Assembly (NCBI GenBank): GCA_024195265.1
Contig: JAJLRJ010000002.1
Span: forward strand, 49,617,353-49,681,352
Length of the DNA stretch: 64,000 nt
Reading direction: 5' to 3'
Source of the DNA: Dendrophyllia cribrosa
Lineage: Eukaryota; Cnidaria; Anthozoa; Scleractinia; Dendrophylliidae
In this document: positions 53,913 through 61,620 of the stretch, piece after piece
Numbering within the stretch: the first letter of the stretch is position 1
How the letters are laid out: the number at the start of each line of letters is the position of its first letter
Notes under the pieces: generated by a model
The model's input: only the letters and a program-made list of their open reading frames with translations
Told to the model about the DNA's origin: nothing
The model's database searches: none
Program-made: the position numbers and the translations under genes

Positions 53913-54392
53913 ATGAAAGAAGACATTTTTAATTTCAACCACATTGACCCCAACATTGAGGAAGAAGAATTGGAAGAGATCAAGCAACTCTTCCGATTCT
54001 ATCACAAAAGATTTTGGTGTTTAAAAAGAGCTCACAAACATTTCAAAAAGATGAATTTGTTTGTGAATTTGACATCTTCCGCTCTTGTTGCGATTGGTGC
54101 AATTGCGGGGGGAGTGACAATGAATCCTGTGATTTTGGGAGTGATTTCAGGTGCAGGATTGGTTGTCAAAACAGGGAATGAAATGAAGAAATATGGAAAC
54201 AAAATTGAAATGACAAAGTTCGCATTCACAACCTATGAGAAAACTCTGACTGACCTGCGTTTTGCTTTGAGAAGTGGAAAATTCATTCGAAATGAATTCC
54301 TTCCAGCAATGGAGGTGGTTGATGGGATTGTGATTGATTTGGGATTGGATTTGGAGAAGTTTGAGAAGAAATATGATTTGTTGTTTGAGTGA
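53913..54392 (+). CDS. Two-helix membrane protein (SLATT-like layout)
   Basis: 159 residues. An acidic N terminus and a helix (FRFYHKRFWCLKRAHKHFKKM) are followed by two hydrophobic segments (about 50-66 and 70-87) separated by a very short turn, then long C-terminal helices. The arrangement of helix, hairpin of two membrane spans and soluble helix resembles SLATT-type effectors, but no diagnostic motif allows a firm call. It directly follows the fibre gene and may be co-transcribed with it. Confidence 0.6.
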   Translation: MKEDIFNFNHIDPNIEEEELEEIKQLFRFYHKRFWCLKRAHKHFKKMNLFVNLTSSALVAIGAIAGGVTMNPVILGVISGAGLVVKTGNEMKKYGNKIEMTKFAFTTYEKTLTDLRFALRSGKFIRNEFLPAMEVVDGIVIDLGLDLEKFEKKYDLLFE

Positions 54393-54403
54393 TCTCATAT
54401 CAC
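54389..54403. terminator. Short hairpin at convergent gene ends
   Basis: gtgat-ctcat-atcac spans both stop codons (54390-54392 plus, 54397-54395 minus). It is weaker (5 bp) than the integrase hairpin but identically placed. Confidence 0.4.
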
Positions 54404-54649
54404 ATTCCCAAGCGATGAGGGTTCCATAAACAGTTCAACAATTTCTGATGCTGAGAACTCACCGTATTCAAAATCATCTCCATTAAAATCATATTTCGTG
54501 AACATATCAATTAAGTCCTCTGGGTGTTCACCTCTTTCTCTAATTTTTAGAATAATTTCTATCGCCAAATCATCCAGAAATCCGAGATTCATCAATTCTA
54601 TAATATAATCACTGTCTTCCATCGTTCTTTCGAAATCTTCTTCTTCCAT
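54395..54649 (-). CDS. Small acidic helical protein
   Basis: 84 residues from ATG 54649 (context tttaaaaATG); seven extra upstream codons are A/T-rich and unlikely. The segment ELMNLGFLDDLAIEIILKI with the following helices has a UBA-like pattern (LMxxGF...A...L), but the match is loose. The protein is strongly acidic overall. Function unknown. Confidence 0.55.
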   Translation of the reverse strand: MEEEDFERTMEDSDYIIELMNLGFLDDLAIEIILKIRERGEHPEDLIDMFTKYDFNGDDFEYGEFSASEIVELFMEPSSLGNVI

Positions 54650-54776
54650 TTTTAAATAAAAAAAAAACAATTTTTCTCCAAAGAAAATCCATTCGTTTCG
54701 ATCCCCATGACCACATTGGAGAAAAACTGACAGGACATGTCATCCTCCGCATTTCACGCATCTTTTGTGGAAATTG

Positions 54777-54884
54777 TCAATCAATCACATGCTCAATCAA
54801 TTCTTGTTTTGTAACAAAATTCCATGGAAACGTTTCAGCGTTTGATGACTTTGAAGATGAAGAAGAAGAGGATTGATTTTTCAT
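54777..54884 (-). CDS. Possible 35-residue ORF
   Basis: Starts MKNQSSSSSSSKSSN and ends FVTKQELIEHVID. It fills part of the 270-bp gap between the two small minus-strand genes. The start lacks the exact AAAATG context (agaaATG), and length alone gives little support. A cysteine-rich stretch (CVKCGG) lies in another frame just downstream. Confidence 0.25.
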   Translation of the reverse strand: MKNQSSSSSSSKSSNAETFPWNFVTKQELIEHVID

Positions 54885-54918
54885 TTCTTGGAAATGAAAA
54901 TTCAATGAGGAAAAAAAA

Positions 54919-55419
54919 TCAAACTTTTTCAATGAGGTCTACAAGGTCTTTATCATTTGCAAAAACTGAAGCGTGATTTATGGTTGATTTTGGTTTTGAT
55001 TTCTTTTTGGTCTTTTGAATGATTTTTATATCCCTTTGATTTTCCCTCAATCTATCAATAAGGAAATCAAATTCAGGAGATTTCCATGTGATGCGGTGAG
55101 AGATCTCCTCCGAATCAAGGAAATGGTTTTTCTTCCTGAGAATTTGGTTGAAAAAAACTGTGTTTGAAATTCCAAACTTTTTTAGTTCATCACAATCAAA
55201 AATATCTTCTCCATCAACTTGGAGAAAAGGTTCATCTGTTATTTCTTCCTGAATGAAGAAAACTTTTTTGTCTGATTTTCTGGTGAACTTTTTGTTTTCT
55301 GAATTGTTTTTGATGAACCTCCAAATGGTGGAATTCGGAATGCCAGTTTTTTCTGATGCTTCTTTGAATGTGAAAAAAATCTGCTTTTCTTTTCCTTCTT
55401 CCTGGATTGAAAACTTCAT
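54919..55419 (-). CDS. HTH (NUMOD1-like) DNA-binding protein
   Basis: 166 residues from ATG 55419 (context ttcaaaATG; the upstream ATG at 55434 is less likely). An N-terminal segment TFKEASEKTGIPNSTIWRFI followed by a basic FTRKSDKKVFF reads as a helix-turn-helix of the NUMOD1/MerR-like kind. The C terminus is Lys-rich (TKKKSKPKS). It is divergent from the polymerase with only about 40 bp between the two ATGs, so the two share a promoter. A regulator of that promoter is a plausible role (inference). Confidence 0.65.
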   Translation of the reverse strand: MKFSIQEEGKEKQIFFTFKEASEKTGIPNSTIWRFIKNNSENKKFTRKSDKKVFFIQEEITDEPFLQVDGEDIFDCDELKKFGISNTVFFNQILRKKNHFLDSEEISHRITWKSPEFDFLIDRLRENQRDIKIIQKTKKKSKPKSTINHASVFANDKDLVDLIEKV

Positions 55420-55458
55420 TTTGAATGAAAACATTTTTTTTTTTCTTTTTCATTCAAA
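55420..55458. promoter_or_regulatory. Short divergent promoter region
   Basis: 39 bp between ATGs of the HTH gene and the polymerase, dominated by a T-rich run (aaacatttttttttttcttt). Both starts have the caaaATG context. Confidence 0.45.
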
Positions 55459-58400
55459 ATGCCAACTTTAAAAGAATTGAGAGATCGTGCACGTTCGGAA
55501 GGAATGGTTGGATTCTCCAGGATGAAAAAAGCTGATCTGGAAAAAGAGTTGCAAAACCCACAGAGAAAAATCATCAAGAAAACATCTTTTCCCGAAGTGA
55601 AATCAGCTGTTCAAAAAGTTCTCCCAGAAAGAGTATCAAAAGTTGTTGAGTCATCCATTGATTCAATGAATTCCTGGTTTGGAAAGATGAAAAAAAGAGT
55701 TGATTGGAATCTGAAGGAAAGAGCCCGGGAAAAACTTTTGAAGTTGAACGCGAAGATTGGAGAAATGCTGAAGAGATCTGAGTTTGATATTGAAGAAAAA
55801 CCGGGGTTGGGTGGATCAACTTTTGTTGTCAAGGGAAAAGAAGGATATTCCGCAGAAGGATTCTTGAAAAATGTGAAAGGAAATGTGGTTGAAATTCTGA
55901 AGAAACATTTTGGGTTCAAAGTGAAAATGGTTTTGGTTTGCAGAATGATTTCTCATGATTTAGCACAGGGAACAGCCATTGAAAATGATGCCTTCTTTTC
56001 TTCCCTGGTTGAAGAAGTTTTTGAGGGAACTGACTTGGAAAAATTGCTGAGAGAAATGAATGAGAGAATGTTGGAAAACATGCGGAATTTCCAAAGGGGA
56101 AGAAGCAACTGGAGATTCTTGCGAGTTGAAAGATTGGAAATTCATCTGGATGAAATGACTGTTGGAAAATTCATTCCACTTCCTGATTGGCTTGCTGCAA
56201 AAAAAGCAATAACAAACATGAAAAATGAAAATGATGATGAGTGCTTCAAGTGGTGCATTGGAAGATGGAAAAATCCAGTGGAGAAAAATCCACAAAGAAT
56301 CACTCCTTTGTTGAGAAAACAATGCGAGGAATTCAATTGGGAAGGAATTTCATTCCCCATTTCATGGAGAGACATTGACAGATTTGAAAGAGAAAATAAC
56401 ATTTCTGTGAATGTCTTGGGGATTGTTGAGGGGAAACAAATCTTGACTTTGAGAAAAGCAAGGGAAAAGAAAGAGAATCATGTGATTCTTTTCAAACTGA
56501 AAAGCGGAGAAAATGAACATTTCGCTTTGGTGAAGAATTTGAATCGATTGTGGTTTGGAGAAGATTCCAAAAACAAAAACCAAAGGCATGTTTGTGATGG
56601 TTGTCTCAATTCATTCAACTCCAAAGAAACACTCGATGTTCATCAAGAATTTTGCATGGATGATGGAGTGAAAGTTGTTCTCCCTCCAGAAAAATCAATC
56701 ATGAAATTCAAGAAAGTTCAATGCGCAACAACCGTTCCCTTTGTCATCTACGCTGATTTTGAGTCGATTTTGGAGAAAACAGAAAAGAAAATTGGGGAAA
56801 AAACAGAGCAAATTCAGCATCATGTTCCCTGCAGCTTTTGTTTTCTTCCTGTGAGCCAAGTTGGGGTTGATTTCTCCCCAGTTTTCTTTCGTGGAAAAGA
56901 AGGAGATGATGTTGGGAGAGAGTTTCTGGTGAAATTAGTTGATCAGGTGAAATGGATTCTGAATGATGTGCGAAGACCAATGCTGAGAAAAAATTGGAAG
57001 AGAATTCTTTGGAAGAAAGGAGAAAAGGAAGCATTTAAGAAAACTGATATTTGTTGGCTTTGCAGGAAAAAGATTGATGAGACAAAAGTTGCTGATCATT
57101 GTCATCTGACTGGGGAATTTCGCGGAGCTGCTCATGAATATTGTAATCTGCAAGCGAAAGTGCCAGATTTCACTCCAGTCTTCATTCACAATTTAGATGG
57201 ATATGATTCCCATCTTTTCATCAAAAACATGGGAAATGAATTTGGGGAGATTGATGCAATCCCAAACAATGACGAAAAATATGTTTCTTTCTCCCTGAAA
57301 ATTGTTTGGGGAACATTTGAAGATGAAGATGGAAAAAAACATGATTTGAAACATGAGATTCGCTTTGTTGACTCCCTGAAATTTATGAATTCTTCTTTGG
57401 CAAATCTTGTTGGAAATTTGGGAAAAGATGATTTACATTGCTTAAAAAGATTTTTCCCAGATGATGTTGATGTTGATTTGCTTTCCAGAAAAGGAGTTTT
57501 TCCCTATGAATTCATGGATTCATTTGAGAAATTTAATTGTGAACTTCCTGGGAAAGATGCTTTTTTCTCCCAGTTGTCTGGAGAAGGAATTTCAGATGAA
57601 GATTTTGCTCATGCTGAAAATGTCTGGAGAAAATTTGAGATGTCTAACATGGGAGAATATCATGATCTCTATTTGAAGACGGATGTTTTTCTCCTGACAG
57701 ATGTGGTGGAAAATTTTAGGAAAGTTTTGTTGGAAAACTATCTGTTGGACCCCGCATGGTTTTTGACTGCCCCCTCTTTCTTTTGGGATGCTATGTTGAA
57801 GATGACAGGAGTTGAGTTGGAATTGATTTGTGAAGGAGATATAGAAATGTTTCGGTTTTTTGAAAGGCAAATTCGTGGAGGAGTTTCCACAGTCTTTCAC
57901 AGATTTTCTCAGGCAAACAACAAATTCATGGAAGATTTTAATCCTTCCCAACCATCAAAGTTCATCGTTTATCTAGATGCAAATTCCCTTTATCCAACTG
58001 CGATGGTGCAACCACTCCCTGTGGGAGGATTTGAATGGTTGAGTGAAGAGGTTTTGAAGAAATGGGAGAAGATTGTTGATGTGGCAGGTCATGGATGTGT
58101 CCTGGAAGTTGACTTGGAATATCCAGATGAAAATCATGATTTCCACAATGATTTTCCTTTAGCGCCTGAACTTCTGGAAGTTGGGGGATTCAAAAAGTTA
58201 ATTCCCAACTTGATGGATAAAGAAAAAATGGTTTTGGATGGAAGGAGTTTAAAACTCTTTCTTTCCCTAGGAATGAAACTGAAAAAGATTTGGAGAGGAA
58301 TTGGATTCAGAAATGAAGCTTTCATGAAACCTTTCATTGAATGGAATACGAAACTGAGAACAGCAGCCAAAAACGATTTTGAGAAAGATCTTTTCAAACT

Positions 58401-59199
58401 GGCAAGCAATGCTGTTTACGGGAAAACCATGGAAAATGTGCGAAACAGAATTGACATGAAACTGGTGAATGATAGGAAGAAAAAAGCAAACTTGGTGAAA
58501 AAAATCAACTTCAAACACGCAGCCAAGTTTGGAGATAAAGTGGCTGCTATTCACATGAGGAAAACAAAAGTTACTTTGAACAAACCAATCTTTGTTGGAG
58601 CAGCAATTCTTGATCTCTCCAAAATTCATATGTTTAAATTTCATTATGGTTATGTGAAGAAAAAGTGGGAGAGTGTGAAAGTTCTCTATTCTGATACAGA
58701 TTCCCTGATTTTGGAGATTGAGACGGATGATTTCTTCGCTGACACTGCTGGAGATGTTGAGAAATGGTTTGACACATCTGGATATCCGAAAGATCATTTC
58801 GCTGTGAAAAATGGCTTTCCCGTTGGGAAAAACAAGAAAATTTTAGGAATGTTTAAAGATGAAGCAGGAGGAAAAATCATTCGTGAATTTGTTGGATTGA
58901 GAGCAAAATGTTATTCCATAAAGATGGATGAGGGAAAAGGAATCAAGAAAGTAAAGGGAACAAAAAAGAATGTGGTTAACAATAGGATTTCACATGAAGA
59001 TTTTGTGCGCGTTCTTTTTGGTGAAAAATTTCCTCCAATGAAAAATGTTTCTCTCCGATCACATCTGCATGAGATTTTCACTGAGAAGATTTTGAAAGTG
59101 GCTTTGAGTGCTGATGATGATAAGAGAGTTGTTATGGATGATGGAGTGAAGACTTTAGCTATTGGTCATTGGAGATTACCTCCTCCTCCAAAGGGATAA
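55459..59199 (+). CDS. polB: Protein-primed family B DNA polymerase
   Basis: 1246 residues, intact. A SAP-like N terminus (LKELRDRARSEGMVGFSRMK) begins the protein. A Cys-rich finger at about 377-399 (CDGCLNSF...HQEFC) precedes exonuclease motifs ExoI (YADFES, about 430), ExoII (HNLDGYDSH, about 577) and ExoIII (YLKTDVFLLTDV, about 737). Between ExoI and ExoII lies CWLC...ADHCHLTGEFRGAAHEYCN (about 533-563), an endonuclease-VII-like zinc site usual in this group. Polymerase motifs are A (YLDANSLYPTAM, about 836), B (NAVYGKTMENVR, about 983), C (YSDTDSL, about 1077) and KCYS (about 1150). Such enzymes replicate linear DNA from a terminal protein. The last eight codons lie in the right TIR. Confidence 0.96.
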   Translation: MPTLKELRDRARSEGMVGFSRMKKADLEKELQNPQRKIIKKTSFPEVKSAVQKVLPERVSKVVESSIDSMNSWFGKMKKRVDWNLKERAREKLLKLNAKIGEMLKRSEFDIEEKPGLGGSTFVVKGKEGYSAEGFLKNVKGNVVEILKKHFGFKVKMVLVCRMISHDLAQGTAIENDAFFSSLVEEVFEGTDLEKLLREMNERMLENMRNFQRGRSNWRFLRVERLEIHLDEMTVGKFIPLPDWLAAKKAITNMKNENDDECFKWCIGRWKNPVEKNPQRITPLLRKQCEEFNWEGISFPISWRDIDRFERENNISVNVLGIVEGKQILTLRKAREKKENHVILFKLKSGENEHFALVKNLNRLWFGEDSKNKNQRHVCDGCLNSFNSKETLDVHQEFCMDDGVKVVLPPEKSIMKFKKVQCATTVPFVIYADFESILEKTEKKIGEKTEQIQHHVPCSFCFLPVSQVGVDFSPVFFRGKEGDDVGREFLVKLVDQVKWILNDVRRPMLRKNWKRILWKKGEKEAFKKTDICWLCRKKIDETKVADHCHLTGEFRGAAHEYCNLQAKVPDFTPVFIHNLDGYDSHLFIKNMGNEFGEIDAIPNNDEKYVSFSLKIVWGTFEDEDGKKHDLKHEIRFVDSLKFMNSSLANLVGNLGKDDLHCLKRFFPDDVDVDLLSRKGVFPYEFMDSFEKFNCELPGKDAFFSQLSGEGISDEDFAHAENVWRKFEMSNMGEYHDLYLKTDVFLLTDVVENFRKVLLENYLLDPAWFLTAPSFFWDAMLKMTGVELELICEGDIEMFRFFERQIRGGVSTVFHRFSQANNKFMEDFNPSQPSKFIVYLDANSLYPTAMVQPLPVGGFEWLSEEVLKKWEKIVDVAGHGCVLEVDLEYPDENHDFHNDFPLAPELLEVGGFKKLIPNLMDKEKMVLDGRSLKLFLSLGMKLKKIWRGIGFRNEAFMKPFIEWNTKLRTAAKNDFEKDLFKLASNAVYGKTMENVRNRIDMKLVNDRKKKANLVKKINFKHAAKFGDKVAAIHMRKTKVTLNKPIFVGAAILDLSKIHMFKFHYGYVKKKWESVKVLYSDTDSLILEIETDDFFADTAGDVEKWFDTSGYPKDHFAVKNGFPVGKNKKILGMFKDEAGGKIIREFVGLRAKCYSIKMDEGKGIKKVKGTKKNVVNNRISHEDFVRVLFGEKFPPMKNVSLRSHLHEIFTEKILKVALSADDDKRVVMDDGVKTLAIGHWRLPPPPKG

Positions 59200-59229
59200 A
59201 AAGTGGTTGATGAAGCAAATTTCATTTTT

Positions 59230-59875
59230 GTAAACCTTTCTTTCCAAAGCTGGAGGTTTACAAATTCCATTTTGGAAAGAAAGGTTTACAAAAATGAAAT
59301 CAAAAACAAAACTTTTTTAGAATAGAATTTCAAAATTGATTTTCAAAATGAAATCTAAAAAGGTTTTGTTTTTGATTTCATTTTTGTAAACCTTTCTTTC
59401 CAAAATGAAATTTGTAAACCTTTCTTTCCAAAGCTGGAGGTTTACAAAAATGAAATCAAAAACAAAACTTTTTTAGAATAGAATTTCAAAATTGATTTTC
59501 AAAATGAAATCTAAAAAGGTTTTGTTTTTGATTTCATTTTTGTAAACCTTTCTTTCCAAAATGAAATTTGTAAACCTTTCTTTCCAAAGCTGGAGGTTTA
59601 CAAAAATGAAATCAAAAACAAAACTTTTTTAGAATAGAATTTCAAAATTGATTTTCAAAATGAAATCTAAAAAGGTTTTGTTTTTGATTTCATTTTTGTA
59701 AACCTTTCTTTCCAAAGCTGGAGGTTTACAAAAATGAAATTTTGGAAAGAAAGGTTTACAAAAATGAAATCAAAAACAAAACTTTTTTAGAATAGAATTT
59801 CAAAATTGATTTTCAAAATGAAATCTAAAAAGGTTTTGTTTTTGATTTCATTTTTGTAAACAAAAGTTTACAAAA
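59230..59875. repeat. Four palindromic modules, inner, right TIR
   Basis: Four tandem copies at about 59274-59401, 59437-59560, 59590-59713 and 59740-59862. They sit between the polymerase stop codon and the TIR gene start, so they could end polymerase transcripts or drive the TIR gene. Confidence 0.8.
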
Positions 59876-59900
59876 TAACTTTTTTTGTTTCCTTATTAAA

Positions 59901-60755
59901 ATGTGGAATTTAATTGATGTAAATACAGGAAAAATAGTGGCTATAGAGAAATCAATATCTGCCCTTTCTCCCAAAATGCAATTGACTAGACAATATTTAT
60001 GCCGGGTTTTCAAAGAGGGAAAAAGAAAATTCCACCTCAAAGATGGCCGCCAACTGGAAATAGAAAAAGTTGTTCCTAAAAAACTAAAACAGAAGAAGAA
60101 GGTGGAGAGTCAAGAGGAAAAGATATCTCCCTTATCACAAGAGAGATGGGATTTTATAATTGAAAAGTTAAAAGAGTTTCTGAAAACAGAACCATCTCCA
60201 TTTCCATTTCCAAAGGAGAATAAACCAGCTAATATCCCAGAATGTAAACCAGCTGATATCCCAGAATGTAAACCAGCTGATATCCCAGAATGTAAACCAA
60301 CTGATATCCCAGAATGTAAACCAGCTAATATCCCAGAATGTAAACCAACTGATATCCCAGAATGTAAACCAACTGATATCCCAGAATGTAAACCAACTGA
60401 TATCCCAGAATGTAAACCAACTGATATCCCAGAATGTAAACCAAACATTCATTCACTCCAGTGGAATAATATGATAGAAAACTTTAAAGATTATACTCTG
60501 GAGGATGAAGAAGAGGAGATAGACACATTAATAGATGATAAAACAGTGTTATATGATTTCTTCAATGGAAAGTGGTACATTGTGGAAAATTATGCTCAGA
60601 CAGAACTTACCTTTCGTAGATTAGGTATATATATTTTTCCAACAATAGATGACTTTATAGACAATAATATATATGGAAGATGGCGTTTTGAAGTACAAAA
60701 AAATTCATACTCAGAACCTGAATTATGGTTTCGTCTTACATTCAAAAAGAAATGA
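59901..60755 (+). CDS. TIR-borne octapeptide-repeat protein, right copy
   Basis: Mirror copy of the left TIR gene, 284 residues, identical apart from Gly in place of Ala near residue 10. Both the repeat number (nine octapeptides) and the order of repeat variants are the same, so the copies have been homogenised or the insertion is young. Transcription points outward toward the element end, as in the left copy. Four palindromic modules lie upstream and one downstream. No homolog can be named from sequence alone. It is too lysine-rich and irregular in its N-terminal third to be a classical structural repeat protein. Confidence 0.8.
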   Translation: MWNLIDVNTGKIVAIEKSISALSPKMQLTRQYLCRVFKEGKRKFHLKDGRQLEIEKVVPKKLKQKKKVESQEEKISPLSQERWDFIIEKLKEFLKTEPSPFPFPKENKPANIPECKPADIPECKPADIPECKPTDIPECKPANIPECKPTDIPECKPTDIPECKPTDIPECKPTDIPECKPNIHSLQWNNMIENFKDYTLEDEEEEIDTLIDDKTVLYDFFNGKWYIVENYAQTELTFRRLGIYIFPTIDDFIDNNIYGRWRFEVQKNSYSEPELWFRLTFKKK

Positions 60756-60799
60756 GTTTTTCATTTTAAGCTGGGAGAATAGATTTCATTTTCCAAAGC

Positions 60800-60975
60800 T
60801 GGAGGTTTACAAAAATGAAATTTGGAAAGAAAGGTTTACAAAAATGAAATCAAAAACAAAACCTTTTTAGAATAGAATTTCAAAATTGATTTTCAAAATG
60901 AAATCTAAAAAGGTTTTGTTTTTGATTTCATTTTTGTAAACCTTTCTTTCCAAAATGAAATTTGTAAACCTTTCT
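60800..60975. repeat. Palindromic module, outer, right TIR
   Basis: Single copy downstream of the right TIR gene, matching 42935-43090. Confidence 0.75.
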
Positions 60976-61448
60976 TTCCAAATTTCATTTTGTAAACCTT
61001 TCTTTCCAAAATGAAATTTGTAAACCTTTCTTTCCAAATTTCATTCCAAAAGCTGGGAGAAAACTTTTATCCCTCATTCACCCACCCCAAGTAGATAGGA
61101 AAGAAGGGTTCTGGCGCAACTCTGAGGCCGCTCTTTGTCAAAAAAGATGGAATTCTGATGAATTTTGTGGGACTTCTTTTTAATAAGATGGATTTTGTTT
61201 GAATTTTTAACGGAATTTGCGTTGATTTTTTGCAGAGAAAAGTGGATAATGATGAAAATTTAGCAGCTTTTTTTCAATGATTTTAATGATTTTTATGAGT
61301 CGGGATATGTGAATTTGGAACAATTTTCGTGCGCGCGCGTGCAAATTCAGAGTTAGTGCTAAAAGTAGCGGAAAAGTGGAAAGAATAATAATTTGTGCTA
61401 AAAAGGGGCGGCCGAGGAGTGTGCCAGAACCCTTCTTTCCTATCTACT

Positions 61449-61454
61449 AACAGC
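61449..61454. repeat. Target-site duplication AACAGC, right
   Basis: Matches the left copy exactly. The surrounding DNA is a CTA/CTG microsatellite-like stretch, so the element entered simple-sequence DNA. Confidence 0.95.
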
Positions 61455-61620
61455 TACTCCCGCTACTACACGGTACGTACTACTACAAATACTTCTTCTA
61501 CTACTTCTCTACTACTACTACTACTACTGCTACTGCTACTGCTACTGCTGCTGCTACTGCTACTGCTACTGCTACTGCTACTGCTACTGCTGCTACTACT
61601 ACTACTACTACTAAACATTC
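61455..61620. repeat. CTA/CTG microsatellite-like tract
   Basis: Runs of cta with interspersed ctg and ctt. This is the target into which the Polinton inserted. Long poly-leucine or poly-serine frames read through it are artefacts. Confidence 0.85.

Larger units (their letters stand above)
42440..61448. mobile_element. Maverick/Polinton (adintovirus-like) element, complete ends
   Basis: 19,009 bp bounded by AGTAGATAGGAAAGAAGGG and its reverse complement, with perfect 6-bp target duplications outside. The AG start, 6-bp duplication, long inverted repeats and gene set (protein-primed polymerase B, retroviral-type integrase, packaging ATPase, adenain-like protease, double- and single-jelly-roll capsid proteins) together define the group. 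Genes run in four blocks: the left TIR gene; a long minus-strand morphogenesis block 51309-44768; a plus-strand block 51405-54392; and polymerase 55459-59199 with two small minus genes before it. The virion gene set means it could in principle form particles. Its major capsid and fibre genes are interrupted, so this copy is probably not autonomous for virion production. Confidence 0.97.
59176..61448. repeat. Right terminal inverted repeat (about 2.27 kb)
   Basis: Its inner border (ttacctcctcctcc, 59176) lies inside the polymerase gene, so the last eight codons and stop of the polymerase are TIR sequence. It is about 311 bp longer than the left repeat because it carries two more palindromic modules. 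Confidence 0.9.

Noticed and set aside
61395..61620. Poly-leucine or poly-serine protein reading into the LINE
   Set aside because: It is a translation of the CTA/CTG microsatellite and the Polinton end; only the part after about 61620 is LINE coding.
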